Assembly (NCBI GenBank): GCA_011800155.1
Contig: CM022377.1
Span: forward strand, 248,001-312,000
Origin: Flammulina velutipes
Lineage: Eukaryota; Basidiomycota; Agaricomycetes; Agaricales; Physalacriaceae
Reading direction: 5' to 3'
DNA: 64,000 nucleotides
Shown: in pieces, positions 47,454-57,593 of the stretch
Numbering within the stretch: the first letter of the stretch is position 1
Layout: the number at the start of each line of letters is the position of its first letter
Made by a program: the position numbers and the translations under genes
Notes under the pieces: generated by a model
The model's database searches: none
Told to the model about the DNA's origin: nothing
Seen by the model: the letters and a program-made list of their open reading frames with translations, nothing else

Positions 47454-48910
47454 ATGGAGTGCGTCTCCCACTGTTATTCTATTCCATTACTGACTGCTAT
47501 CCACACATTTACAGGCCTCAGACAAGATCTGTTCACAATGAACCGCTTGATTCACTGAGACCTGCGAAGATTCTTGATGTTCCCAACGAACTAATGTGTT
47601 TCATCTTATCAGACGTTGACGAAGAGGATATCATAAACCTAGGATCTCTATGCAGGCGCCTGAACGAGGTCGCCTTCGGTTTCTACTTCACTAGGCTGGC
47701 GCCGAAGCCGGAGAAAGGAGCCCTAATGGCCCTCCCTCGGTCAATCACCATCGGTTCAGCTGACGACGAACGCTGGTCCTTCCGTGCCTTCCGACTCGCC
47801 CTTTTTGGCAAACCCCAAATTACCTCCCTCAGCACGTCTTTCTCTGAATCCTCCTTCACGAAGGAGGTTGTGCAAACGAGCAGGTTCTTCCGGACCCGCC
47901 CGGAATTGCTCTTTGTCGCCTTTACGTATCTCTTGGTCAAAGATATGTCCCCTGCGTAAGTTACAGGAAAGCGCTATATGACCTCTTGGACTCGATCACG
48001 TATGTCGGATGAAACTCATCCGGTAACGGCTCCGTGAACTTCCAATGTCCAATGTCAATGCTCAAGCATGATATTGGGACGTCGACGCTGGCCTCTGAGC
48101 CCTCTGACATCCTCCCGTACGATGGCACCCTCCTGACCACGCCCGCTTCAATATCATTCTCCGAGACAGCATTTCTCTTTGAACGCCATTTCCTCGATTG
48201 GATCATAAAATCGCTGAATGCATGCCATCTCACCACCGTGCGATTCCAGAACGTAGACATTGGCCCGCACCTCGGATTGCTCCAACTCGACTCCCTGACG
48301 ACCATAAGCCTTCACAGCTCAAGTGTCACGCAAGTCCAATGCAACGCATTCCTATCTCGGCACCCCACCCTTATCTCAATCGACGTGCGTGCAATCGCGC
48401 CGCTTGTTGAAGACGAAGATATTGCGATGGCGCGAGAAGCAGTAGCCCCCGATTCCGTTCCAAACGCCAGGGATGTCACCATGGCTGGCGAACATCTCGC
48501 CTCATGGCCTTCAACGCTCCGTCTCCTCAAAAGGATCCATGTTCATGACATCCCTTCGCGCGCGACGCTGCAAGAGGTTCTGCACCAGCTCGCCAAGAGG
48601 GGGACAGTGCATTCACTCGGTATCCCACTCTACGACCTCGGAATGGTTGGATATCCCTTTGGCGGAACGAGCGGAGCCTAAAGTGGAGAGTGTCATTCAT
48701 ATATTCTTGATACTTTTGGGAAGACGACAAGTTGATGAAGCGATGACGGAGAGACTTGTTGGGGCCATTGCGTTGTTCCCTTGCGTTGAGCAGGTTTCGA
48801 TAAGCATGTCATATGATAATCGCAGGTGGGCGCCTTTCAGAAAACTGCTGAAGGCGAAGTGTCCGAAGATGAAGTCTGTGGTGCTGAGTCTTGATACTTT
48901 CCCTTGGTGA
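47454..48910 (+). pseudogene. Broken tandem copy of the F-box gene
   Basis: Start ATG at 47454, first intron and F-box (RPAKILDVPNELMCFILSDV) are preserved. The coding sequence is then disrupted relative to the copy at 45593-47066: a 5-nt insertion creating TAA at about 47957, an in-frame TGA at 48010-48012 in the segment matching LTYARKYPLGGG, and a further frameshift near 48640 before the segment DIPLAERAEPKVES. Homology to the intact copy continues to the end (PFRKLLKAKCPKMKSVVLS, stop at 48910). The apparent gt at the first lesion (gcgtaagttacag) is too short to be an intron. Decay is recent enough that the long frame 48034-48681 still reads as F-box tail. Confidence 0.82.
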
Positions 48911-49046
48911 GTCCTAGTTGGACATGGTGAGTGAGCTTGAAAGACTGATACTTATTTTAGTGAGTAGGTATTATATGCAATACAAGTGTACATCAGCAGT
49001 GTCAAGGAAAGACTGAGGAGGCAAAAGGCAACATTCATTGATCATT

Positions 49047-49128
49047 GCATCAGCGGGGAGTCGAACCCCGAGCGCGGTCAAGTTGCAATAACTGGGAAGG
49101 CCGCATGTTACCGCTACACCACTGATGC
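49047..49128 (-). tRNA. tRNA-Gly(CCC), with intron
   Basis: Minus-strand cloverleaf: acceptor GCATCAG pairs with CTGATGC; D arm GTGT-AGCGGTA-ACAT; T arm CGGGG-TTCGACT-CCCCG containing the B box. The anticodon loop reads TTCCCA with anticodon CCC, followed by an intron of about 11-12 nt starting GTTATTGC before the 3' half of the stem. The anticodon stem has one apparent mismatch. The 82-nt gene minus the intron gives about 71 nt, normal for tRNA-Gly. A TTTT Pol III terminator lies about 20 nt downstream (aaaa at 49023-49026 on the plus strand). Confidence 0.85.
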
Positions 49129-49614
49129 TTGGAGTTGACAGATTCTCATGAAATATATCGCAGCCCTTTGGGAGATAGTTATGATTTTACGGCCATATCG
49201 AAGGATATCCTGTAAGACATTTGCGATTGGTTTTGAAGCCTTGTAGCTTCAAAGCTCGAAGGAATGATGAATGGTGGATGTGAGATCTTGAGAGCCGGGA
49301 GTGAAGCAAGATCCCTTGGTTCTGCTATGTCGAAAAGAATTTGTCCCATATGTTATATTTCCTTCCCATGAAGCAATTATCGGACTATAATCGAGCCAAC
49401 AACAGGCAGAGGTGTACGGACAATGGACGTGGTAAGTGGGAAAGTCCAAGTTTGTATGTGTTTGCCACGGCTATTTGCTTTTCTGACAGTGAACACGACG
49501 ACGACGAAGGCGGCGGCGACGGCGAAGGCGCTTACAGGACCAGCATTTACACGAATATCGTCGTCAACCTGGCTGCATTGAGGTGCATAACATCGGCGCC
49601 AAGTCGCTCCCATA
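49129..49614. other. Intergenic upstream of SET1
   Basis: About 490 nt between the tRNA-Gly gene and the SET1 start. No supported coding sequence; a tattccttcc pyrimidine tract and A/T-rich patches only. A short 5' non-coding exon for SET1 cannot be excluded. Confidence 0.4.
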
Positions 49615-52600
49615 ATGTCTGGGAAAGCGCCTCCAAAGGGACCGAGAGCACTTCGAGGTGGACCATCGCCAACTGGCTCGGGTGTGGCAGGCCCAAGCAC
49701 TGTGAGCTCATCGTCTACAGCAGCTGCGCCCAAGAAAATACCGACTGGTCCGCGTAGCCTATTAAATGGCAACAACGCGAAAGGACACGCGAATGGGACA
49801 TCAGAGTCAAGTCGAGGACGACGTTCTCCCAGCCCATTTTTCAACGGAGATACGATTTCTGAAGGCTCCAGCAGCATGCAAGATATGTTTTCTTCCAGCT
49901 CGTTGCCGTCGTCGTCGATGACAGTGACGAATGGATTTGCGCATGAACCTGAGCCGCCACGCGATCCACCTCCTCCTTCACCTCCTCCAGCTGCTCCGAT
50001 AAAGTCTGCTATGCTCGGGTCAAATCGGCCGTCAATATCTTTCTCAATAAAGAAGCAACAGCCGCCTCCTCCGACCCATCCACCTCCACCGCCGCCACAA
50101 CCAACCAAATCACCGCCTCCCCCTCCTCCTCCCAGCGTACCTCCGCCGCCACCGCCACCCCCGGCGAGCCCCCCGCCACCTCCTCCGCCACCATCACACT
50201 CTCCTCCGCCACCAAGCTTGCCGCCAGTACCGTCACCGCCTCCTCCCGCCCCGATATCCATCTCCATCCCTCTCCGGCCACCACCACCCTCCCTACCTCC
50301 TCGCCCCCTCTCTCCGCTCGCCCCGGGCGTTATGAAAATGAAGCCGGCATTTTCACCAAGTCCATCTCCCCAACCTCCTTCAGACATTTTCTCACCCCCG
50401 GGCTCTCCTTTACGCGTTCCCACTCCGCCACCACCCATAGAACGCGTAGCAACGCCAAAAGTCTACTCCCTACCACCATTGCCAGATTGGCCTCCCGCGT
50501 CTGAGTACGCGTCTGGGTCGCGTAGCTTCAAGGTTCTATATGATCCTATCACCCACAAGATGCCTCACCCATCGAACGTGATGGATTTGATAGGCCATGG
50601 AGATCCACCTGAAGCAGGACCAAGTTCTGGCACCGCACCGACGCCACCCTACTATCATCATCTAATAGCCCAAATACCTCTGCATCTATCTCCTTCCTCA
50701 GCTCAGGAGCGGATACGAGGGAAGGGAAAGGGAAAGGAGGTTCTATACCGGATGGAGGGCGAAGTTTTGAGCAAAGGCGTTTGGTTGTGTGTTGACGAGG
50801 AACAGAAATTATGGATACGAGAGCCCGAGATTCCTCTTCCTCCTCCGGATCCTAGAAAATTATCAACTGCGAAAAGGAAACCTCCACGGACAGAACTCTA
50901 TCGCGTTGCATATGAAGTGAGTTCGTCACCCCATTTTCCTTGTTCCACTAACCAATATTCTTAGTACGATCCCGAAACGTCCATGACACCACCCCCCTCG
51001 ACCGCACTCCTCTTCACGAATCTATCGCCATTCACGTCGAACACTGCACTGCGCAAATATTTGTCCAACTTTGCACCCATACGGAATTTCGAATCCAAGA
51101 TGGACAAGGAAAACGGCATGGCGTTAGGTGTGGTATGGGTTGACTTTCCAACGCATGGGGACGCCCAAAAGGCATTCGAGGGCACTTGTGGGCCGGGAGG
51201 CACTATTCGGAATATCACCACATCCATGAGGTCCGCGCTAGGTCCTGGCTGCGAGGATGTTCGAGTCTCGTTCGACGGAGATGGCAAGAAAACAGCTGCT
51301 GTACTACGGGAATTAGACATTCGAAAGAAACGAGTCAAAGAGAATCTCAAGAAACCGCCCCTTCCACCCTCAGTGCCACCCTCAGTTCACAGTCACGCTC
51401 CCACCCCCAGACAAAACGGAACTCCGCGTCCATCTACCCCCCATGGCTCAACTCCGACGACAAACAGACCGCTCCATCCATCTTTACCCCAAAATCCTAC
51501 CAAAACTTCCCTACCCAAACTTCCTAGTTCATTACCGCCGAAACCACCTCCCTCTATCATCCCAACCGCCACGCTCAGAGCATCGCCCATGCGCTCCGAA
51601 CCAGCTGCCAAGCCTCCTGATGATCGCCTATCCGATATCAAGAAGGCCCGAGAAGCTGCTGAAGCTGAGGAAAAGCGTCTACTTGGTAAACCCATCGAGC
51701 CCGCACCCGAACCCGAACCTAGTGTCAAGAAACGATCGATGGAAGGATTCAAGGCTCGACAGACGCGAACCTATGATTCAGAGAGAAGAAACGAACGGGA
51801 GCGAGAGAGGCGGGAGGACATGGAGCGGGAGAGAGAGTACCAGAGGCATGATCGAGAGAGGTTCGATAGGAAGGGCTGGGACACATACGAGCCAGGCAGA
51901 GATAGAGGGAGGGATAGGTCTAGAGATCGATATGATGGGCGGGATCGGAGGAATCGTTCAAGATCAAGAGATCACTTTCGTAGGGAGACCTGGAAGGATC
52001 GACATCGTTCCCGAGAACTGCAGAGAGATCGGTCTCCACGAGATAGAGACAACAGAGACAGGCCCATGGATCGTGATCGGGGACGCGACCGCGATCGTGA
52101 CCGTGATCGTCCATACCGCCGACCTCGACGATCGCCATCAGTCAACCCTCTGGCCTACCAGGTCAAAGGCGTGACGGAAGATGAAGTTGAGAGGGTGATT
52201 GAAGAGAACGGAAAGCCATATATGATCGTGGAGTACGAGGATCGACTTCGCAATGGTGGGACGGCCAGCGAGGACGAAGTTCGTGCTTTCTTCAAGGGAT
52301 TCGTCGTCGAGAAGGTCATGTTCAGTCCGGAGCATGGGCTGGTTTATGTGACTTTTTCCTCTGGTGAGGACACAGCGACTCGTGCGATGAGGGTGTTGTC
52401 AGCCGGGCGCATGCAGTTGGCATATCGAGAGATTCGACTGACCATTGCTGAGAAGGGCGTCTTCAACGGTGTGTTGTCATGCAAGATTTTCCTCTTTTCT
52501 TCTGACTCGTTGTGGTAGGTTTCGATGGTAAGCGTAACAAAGTCTGGAACGAGCCTGCGATGATCGAAGTTGCCGCGCGCAAGTTATGCGATGAGCTTCG

Positions 52601-54078
52601 AAAGACCTTGCTCCAGGACGTCGCCGATCGCCTTGTCTCCAATGAAGTCAGGCGAGTTGTCAGGAAAGGACTCACTGCAGAGGAGACGGAGAAATCCGCC
52701 GAGCCAGCGAAAGTCGTCGATCTCAAGAGTCTGAGCTTTCGCAAACGTCGTCATGAAGGTGATGATGGTCGTCCGGCGAAGCGAACTAAGATCGAGGAAT
52801 CTGCCGCACCTTCGAACAAGCGTCTGCGCGAGGAAGAGGTAGAGGAGGAAGCGCCCAGACCGAAGAAGAAGGGCAAGGTGGAGAAGAAGAAACGCGCCAA
52901 CAAGATCATTGTGGAGGAAGAGGACGAAGGCGAGGAACAAGCGCCTATCGTCATCAATGGATATCTCCCTCCACTGGACACGGAATCTACACTTTCGCCT
53001 TCCCGATCACCATCTCCACTTACGCTTTCTGTGCCGCCTTCACCGATTCACGAAGTCGAATCAGAAGAGGAAGAAGAACAGGATCTCGGAATTTACGATG
53101 ACGACGAGGACCGATTCTTCGCTCGCATGGCTTTGGCGCATCCTGACGACAAGTTCGACCAAGTTGATGAAGCGCTCCGGGACGAGCTCGGTAAGGAGAC
53201 TTTGCCATCTCCCGATTCCACTCAGGCCGGAAAGCACAAGTCTGGCTCGGCGCGTACGGAAGGCTTCTACGAGATCACGCTCGCGGAGAAGCTTGAATAC
53301 GTCTCCCAATATCAAGCCCGGACTGTGTCTAAAGCCGATGCTGACGTCGTTGCCCCCGTTGTGGAGACGAGTCCTTCCAAGGCTGCTGTTGTGTCTTCTC
53401 GCGAGAACCGAGCGAATGCGCGGAGGCGGGCGGCGGGTCTGGAGGAGATGAACCAGCTTAATAGGGCGGTCGCGCTGAGCAAGGCTGCTGGGGGTGTGGC
53501 TGGGGGTGGTGCGCAGGACATGTTGGTCAAGTTCAATCAGTTGCAGTCGAGGAAGAAGCATCTGCGGTTTGCGAGGAGTCCTATTCATGACTGGGGGTTG
53601 TATGCGATGGAGAGGATCTCGAGGGGGGAGATGGTGATTGAGTACGTGGGTGAGGTTGTGCGGGCGCAAGTGGCGGAGCGACGGGAGAAGACGTACGAGC
53701 GCCAGGGGATTGGAAGCAGTTATCTGTTTAGGATCGACGAGAACTTGGTTGTTGATGCGACCAAGAAGGGGAATCTTGGGTAAGTCGTTGATTCGGATCC
53801 TGGGTTATTTACTGACGTTGGGCTTTTAGGCGTTTGATCAACCATTCGTGCGATCCGAACTGTACGGCCAAGATCATCACAATTAGTGGGGAGAAGAAGA
53901 TTGTGATTTACGCAAAGCAGGATATCGAGCTTGGGGATGAGATCACATATGGTATTATGCTTGCCTCTGTCTCCTGTACGAGGCTGACCTTCTCGAAGAC
54001 TATCACTTCCCTATCGAGCAGGACAACAAAATCCCATGTCTTTGCGGGTCTGTCAAGTGTCGTGGATATCTCAACTGA
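49615..54078 (+). CDS. SET1: Histone H3K4 methyltransferase Set1 (COMPASS)
   Basis: Exons 49615-50916, 50965-52468, 52519-53779, 53830-53951 and 53999-54078 sum to 4,269 nt, 1,422 residues. Set1 is the catalytic subunit of COMPASS, which methylates H3K4 at active promoters in the nucleus. Order of features: Ser-rich start; a long polyproline tract (about residues 120-235); an RNA-binding RRM-like domain ([20 protein letters not shown], then [21 protein letters not shown]); an Arg/Asp-repeat region (~residues 720-830); a second RRM-like fold ([20 protein letters not shown]); acidic and basic linkers; the n-SET segment ([26 protein letters not shown]); SET ([57 protein letters not shown]); and post-[16 protein letters not shown]. 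All junctions are in phase. The polyproline tract is unusually long. Confidence 0.96.
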
Positions 54079-54505
54079 GCTTGCTATCATTGCTGTTTGT
54101 TATCTTATTCCCATTTGTTTTTTGTTTTTTTCTCTCTGCTTGTCCCGTGCATACATATGTATATACTTATACCTCACTCGCCACACCGCTGTTTCTATTG
54201 TATTCGTGTGTATTCTAATACTTGGAATACTGGGTATCTTGCAGGCTGTCGCTTGGCCACTGGGCAGGGTAAAGCAGAGAGCTGGTGGAGAGCTCTTGTG
54301 TGTTCCATTGCCTTGCGCACAACACATCACACGTCGAGGTTGGCCTTCAGCAGACTCAAGGGAGTATGATTTGCGGTAAGTATTACATAGACGGGAAGGT
54401 TGCCTGATGGAGATCAAATCATCACTTATTCAAGCGCCTCGTGCTGTACTGTGTACAGCTTGTACACCTTGATCTTGACCATCGACGACGCACATCCTAA
54501 GCAGC
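54079..54505. other. 3' flank of SET1 / upstream of F-box-like B
   Basis: About 430 nt with T-rich tracts (ttttttgtttttttctctc near 54118) consistent with a 3' UTR and termination region. Frames extending past the SET1 stop arise only if the last SET1 intron is left unspliced. Confidence 0.5.
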
Positions 54506-57444
54506 ATGTCTTGGAAAGGTGCTCAATTTCGATAATTCTCTGTGCTGAAAGCTCACTTTTCCATACATAGATCTAAACGAGTTCATTTGTTTGGCACATA
54601 CCTCTTCGGATGACGTCCTCGCATTCACAGCGCGCTTTCCCTCCAATGCTGAAGCCCGACAAGCGCTAGTGGCTAAGCTGGCTGAGTCAGTCGCTGACGC
54701 AATAGAAGTGGAGGCGGAGAAACGCCTTGCGGCCATCCCGAAACCAGACGCGTCGGCGGCAGAGTGGAGACAAGTTGGCGTAGCGGACGATGCGCTTTTC
54801 TCAGACGAGCTCCTCGCCGGCTGCAAGGGTCTCAGACAATCAAATAATCCATACACTTCGGCTAACAATCTTTCGTTCGACGACTACAATCGACGAGAAT
54901 CGTGGGAATCGCTTTCTGTTGGATCATCACATAAAGCTATGGTTTTAGTGTTGCACGCTCTGGCGGAGACGTCGGACCCTTTTGAACATCTCCCTTCGCT
55001 CGTGTATCTGGCACACCATGCAAGAGTCCCGCTGCATCCCATCTTAGACGTCAACATGTGTCAGTATGGCTCTGGAATCATCCCGTCGTATAGTATGTTT
55101 CAACCTAACTTGTGCTGTTTATATTCTTACTTGAGAATTTTCCGTAGGGGACCTCCGACTCCCATATGGTTCTTCTCTTGAACAGTACATCCTGTTAACC
55201 ATAACCCAGTATTTCTTTTTCCACATTATCGAGGCACTGGACCAAGGTCAGGCATGTCTAGCCAACGGGCTGGCACGGAAAATGTCACATCCTATCAACA
55301 CTGTGTGCATTGTTGACTACCTCGTCTTGGATGAACATCCAAATGGCGAGCCGGTAAGCTCTTGGACGACCGAGCCTTCAAACGACTGGTTTCAAAACCA
55401 ACGCGACTCCATACACAGCGGTTTCTGGAAGGCGCAGGAAGACAGCGACCGCAAGGAGGTCAACGCGGAAATGAGGGAGGCTTACAAGCAACGCTGCTTT
55501 GACATGCTGGTCACCTGGTACACCTTGATGAAGGCATATTCCTTGAAGAACGACGCCATCGACTCCGGCATCCCAGCCTTTGCGAGGAAGGAACTCTCAT
55601 CGTTGTTGCGCGGCGCCTTGGCATCCTTCCAATACCCCTTTGCTTTATACTCAGACGATACGGCTCCCAATTCTCCTCAGGTCGAAGCCGTCCAGGGAGA
55701 GTTCGAGGAATTGACCCACCTTGAGGCCCAAATGTTACATGAAGAGTCTTCTCCACTCATGCGCCCCAGCCAAATTGCATCACAGTTCCTATGCCTCCCT
55801 TCTGAAATCCACTTCCACATTCACCTCTTCCTTTCACCCAGCTCTCTGCTGTCACTTTCAACTGTATGCTGGCTCATGCGCCAGCAATGTCTGCGGACGT
55901 TATATCAAGACCCATTCGATCTCGTAAATCAGGGATTCGGTGAATCTCCACCGATTTTTCAAGAAACAGATTCGACGTTTTTCGCACGGGTTATCAAGTT
56001 ACACAAGCTACTTCTCGCTCGCCCAGAACTTCGCCAATATGTTCGAAGCCTGACTGTCAGAGCTTCTCCTCTGCCGCATCCCGAATACGGACTTCGCTGG
56101 GACCATGGACTTCCCCTCCTTTCCACATTAGCGAAAAACATACCCAATGTCACCACACTTACCCTAGCTCTAGCCTATCCTGGAGAAACTTTGGACATGC
56201 ATCAGGCGGGTGAATTTGAATCCAACGCAGAAAACGCGTATCGCCGTGTATCCAACATCCTCCATTACATTTCACAACAGTACAGCCAACTCTCGTCCCT
56301 CATCCTCTCATTCCAGTCGTGGGACACGGATATGCTCAGTGTAATTGACACTGATCACTGGCACGAAAGTCCCCGTATTCAAGATTCCGATGTTTTCCCC
56401 TCGTGGTCTCTCCAATATGTGTCAATCTCTCCTCCTACGCGATGGAGAGATCCTAGCGACACACCTGGAGTCGACGCCCCCCCTCCAATTCCTATCGCAC
56501 CAATCCTACGGTCTTCAGCTGAATCGTTACGCACATTATATCTTCGGGCCTACAGAGACGACATGGGCCCCGTTTCGGCGTTTCCCGTGCTCCCTTCCGT
56601 GATCGACCTGTCCCTCTACGTTGATATGCCTCCTCCCAAAGTACAAGAATTGCTACACAGATGTTTCCCTGCTTTGGAGGACTTGTTACTCTCGGCGGAT
56701 GGCTGTATCGTTGGAAATGACTACACGATCTTCAACTCCGTTCCCCTGGATTTCGCACTTTCCTCTCCTGAACTCACCACCATAGAAATCTGCAAATATC
56801 GCATCGAGCGTCTTCCTACCAAAACGGCCCGAGTCTCAATGGTATACTTGGATTTGACGGAAAGAGAGGTGATTGGTGTTGCGTCTGAGGACGTCTTGGC
56901 CGTCAATGTTACTGTCGGTTTCCATTTGAGTCACCTCAAAGCGAGTGTCATCATGGACGCGATTCGGAGGACCTCTCTCACATTCCCAGCACTTCGCACT
57001 CTGGATTTAGCCCATGGATACTCACATATCGCCTATGATGTAGTGGCGGTGGCCAACTTGGTAAGCTTTCACAATTTCTAGAATTGAAAGTCTTGATCAA
57101 TCTCTCTACAGCTTACATTTGTGTCAGAGCTTCGGGATATTCTCCCTTTGCTGGAAGCTCTCTTATTGACCATCCAATATTTCATTATTCGGCCCAAACG
57201 CCGTGATTTCCCAGTGGACGATGGTATCGACGAGATAGAGCACGACTACGCCATCAAGATCTTCAAAATCTATCCGAGTTTAAGGATCTTGTCCTTGACG
57301 GGAACATCGTCCTTCAGAGACTTTTCTACTGAAAAACAGCGCGTTTGGGTCCGAGAGACTTGCGAGAATGAAGAGGTAGGCGCTCGGCTGGTGGAGAGCC
57401 CTGGTGCGGTGCATTTTCCGGGATATGGATATTATATTACATAG
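54506..57444 (+). CDS. F-box-like protein B with uncharacterised N-terminal module
   Basis: Exons 54506-54518, 54571-55092, 55148-57060 and 57112-57444 give 926 residues. The exon-intron plan equals that of A and C. The N-terminal module (about residues 1-280) shows MSWKDLNEFI, a Glu/Ala-rich helix (EARQALVAKLAESVADAIEV), DDYNRRESWESLS, HALAETSDPFEHLPSLVYLA, LPYGSSLEQYILLTITQYFF, ACLANGLARKM and SNDWFQNQRDSIHSGFWKAQ. The F-box-like core is FLCLPSEIHFHIHLFLSPSS, followed by a leucine-rich-like region and the shared C-terminal DDGIDEIEHDYAIKIFKIYP. It is a probable SCF substrate adaptor by analogy, though the N-terminal module is larger than in typical F-box proteins. Tandem with C, 149 bp between them. 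Confidence 0.82.
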
Positions 57445-57593
57445 ACGACAGTTTTTATACCATACAGTCTACATGTACGGGGCTATCAATATATCAAGGT
57501 TGGAGGTTCCGTGATACAGATCAAATCCCTTATTCTACATCCAACAGCCTCGTGTTGCACAGCTTGATCTTGACCATCCACGTCTTGGGTTAC

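Noticed and set aside
47948..47963. Short intron at the first lesion of the F-box pseudogene (gcgtaagttacag)
   Set aside because: An intron of about 11 nt is far below the ~45-nt minimum seen across this window. The 5-nt insertion is better read as a frameshift.
49377..50438. 353-codon Gly-rich open frame on the minus strand
   Set aside because: It is the antisense reading of the Set1 polyproline tract (CCN codons give GGN on the other strand); composition alone keeps it open and it has no motif.
54079..54379. Apparent C-terminal extension beyond Set1
   Set aside because: It depends on retaining the intron 53952-53998. Splicing it gives the canonical SET end and post-[16 protein letters not shown] with a stop at 54078.
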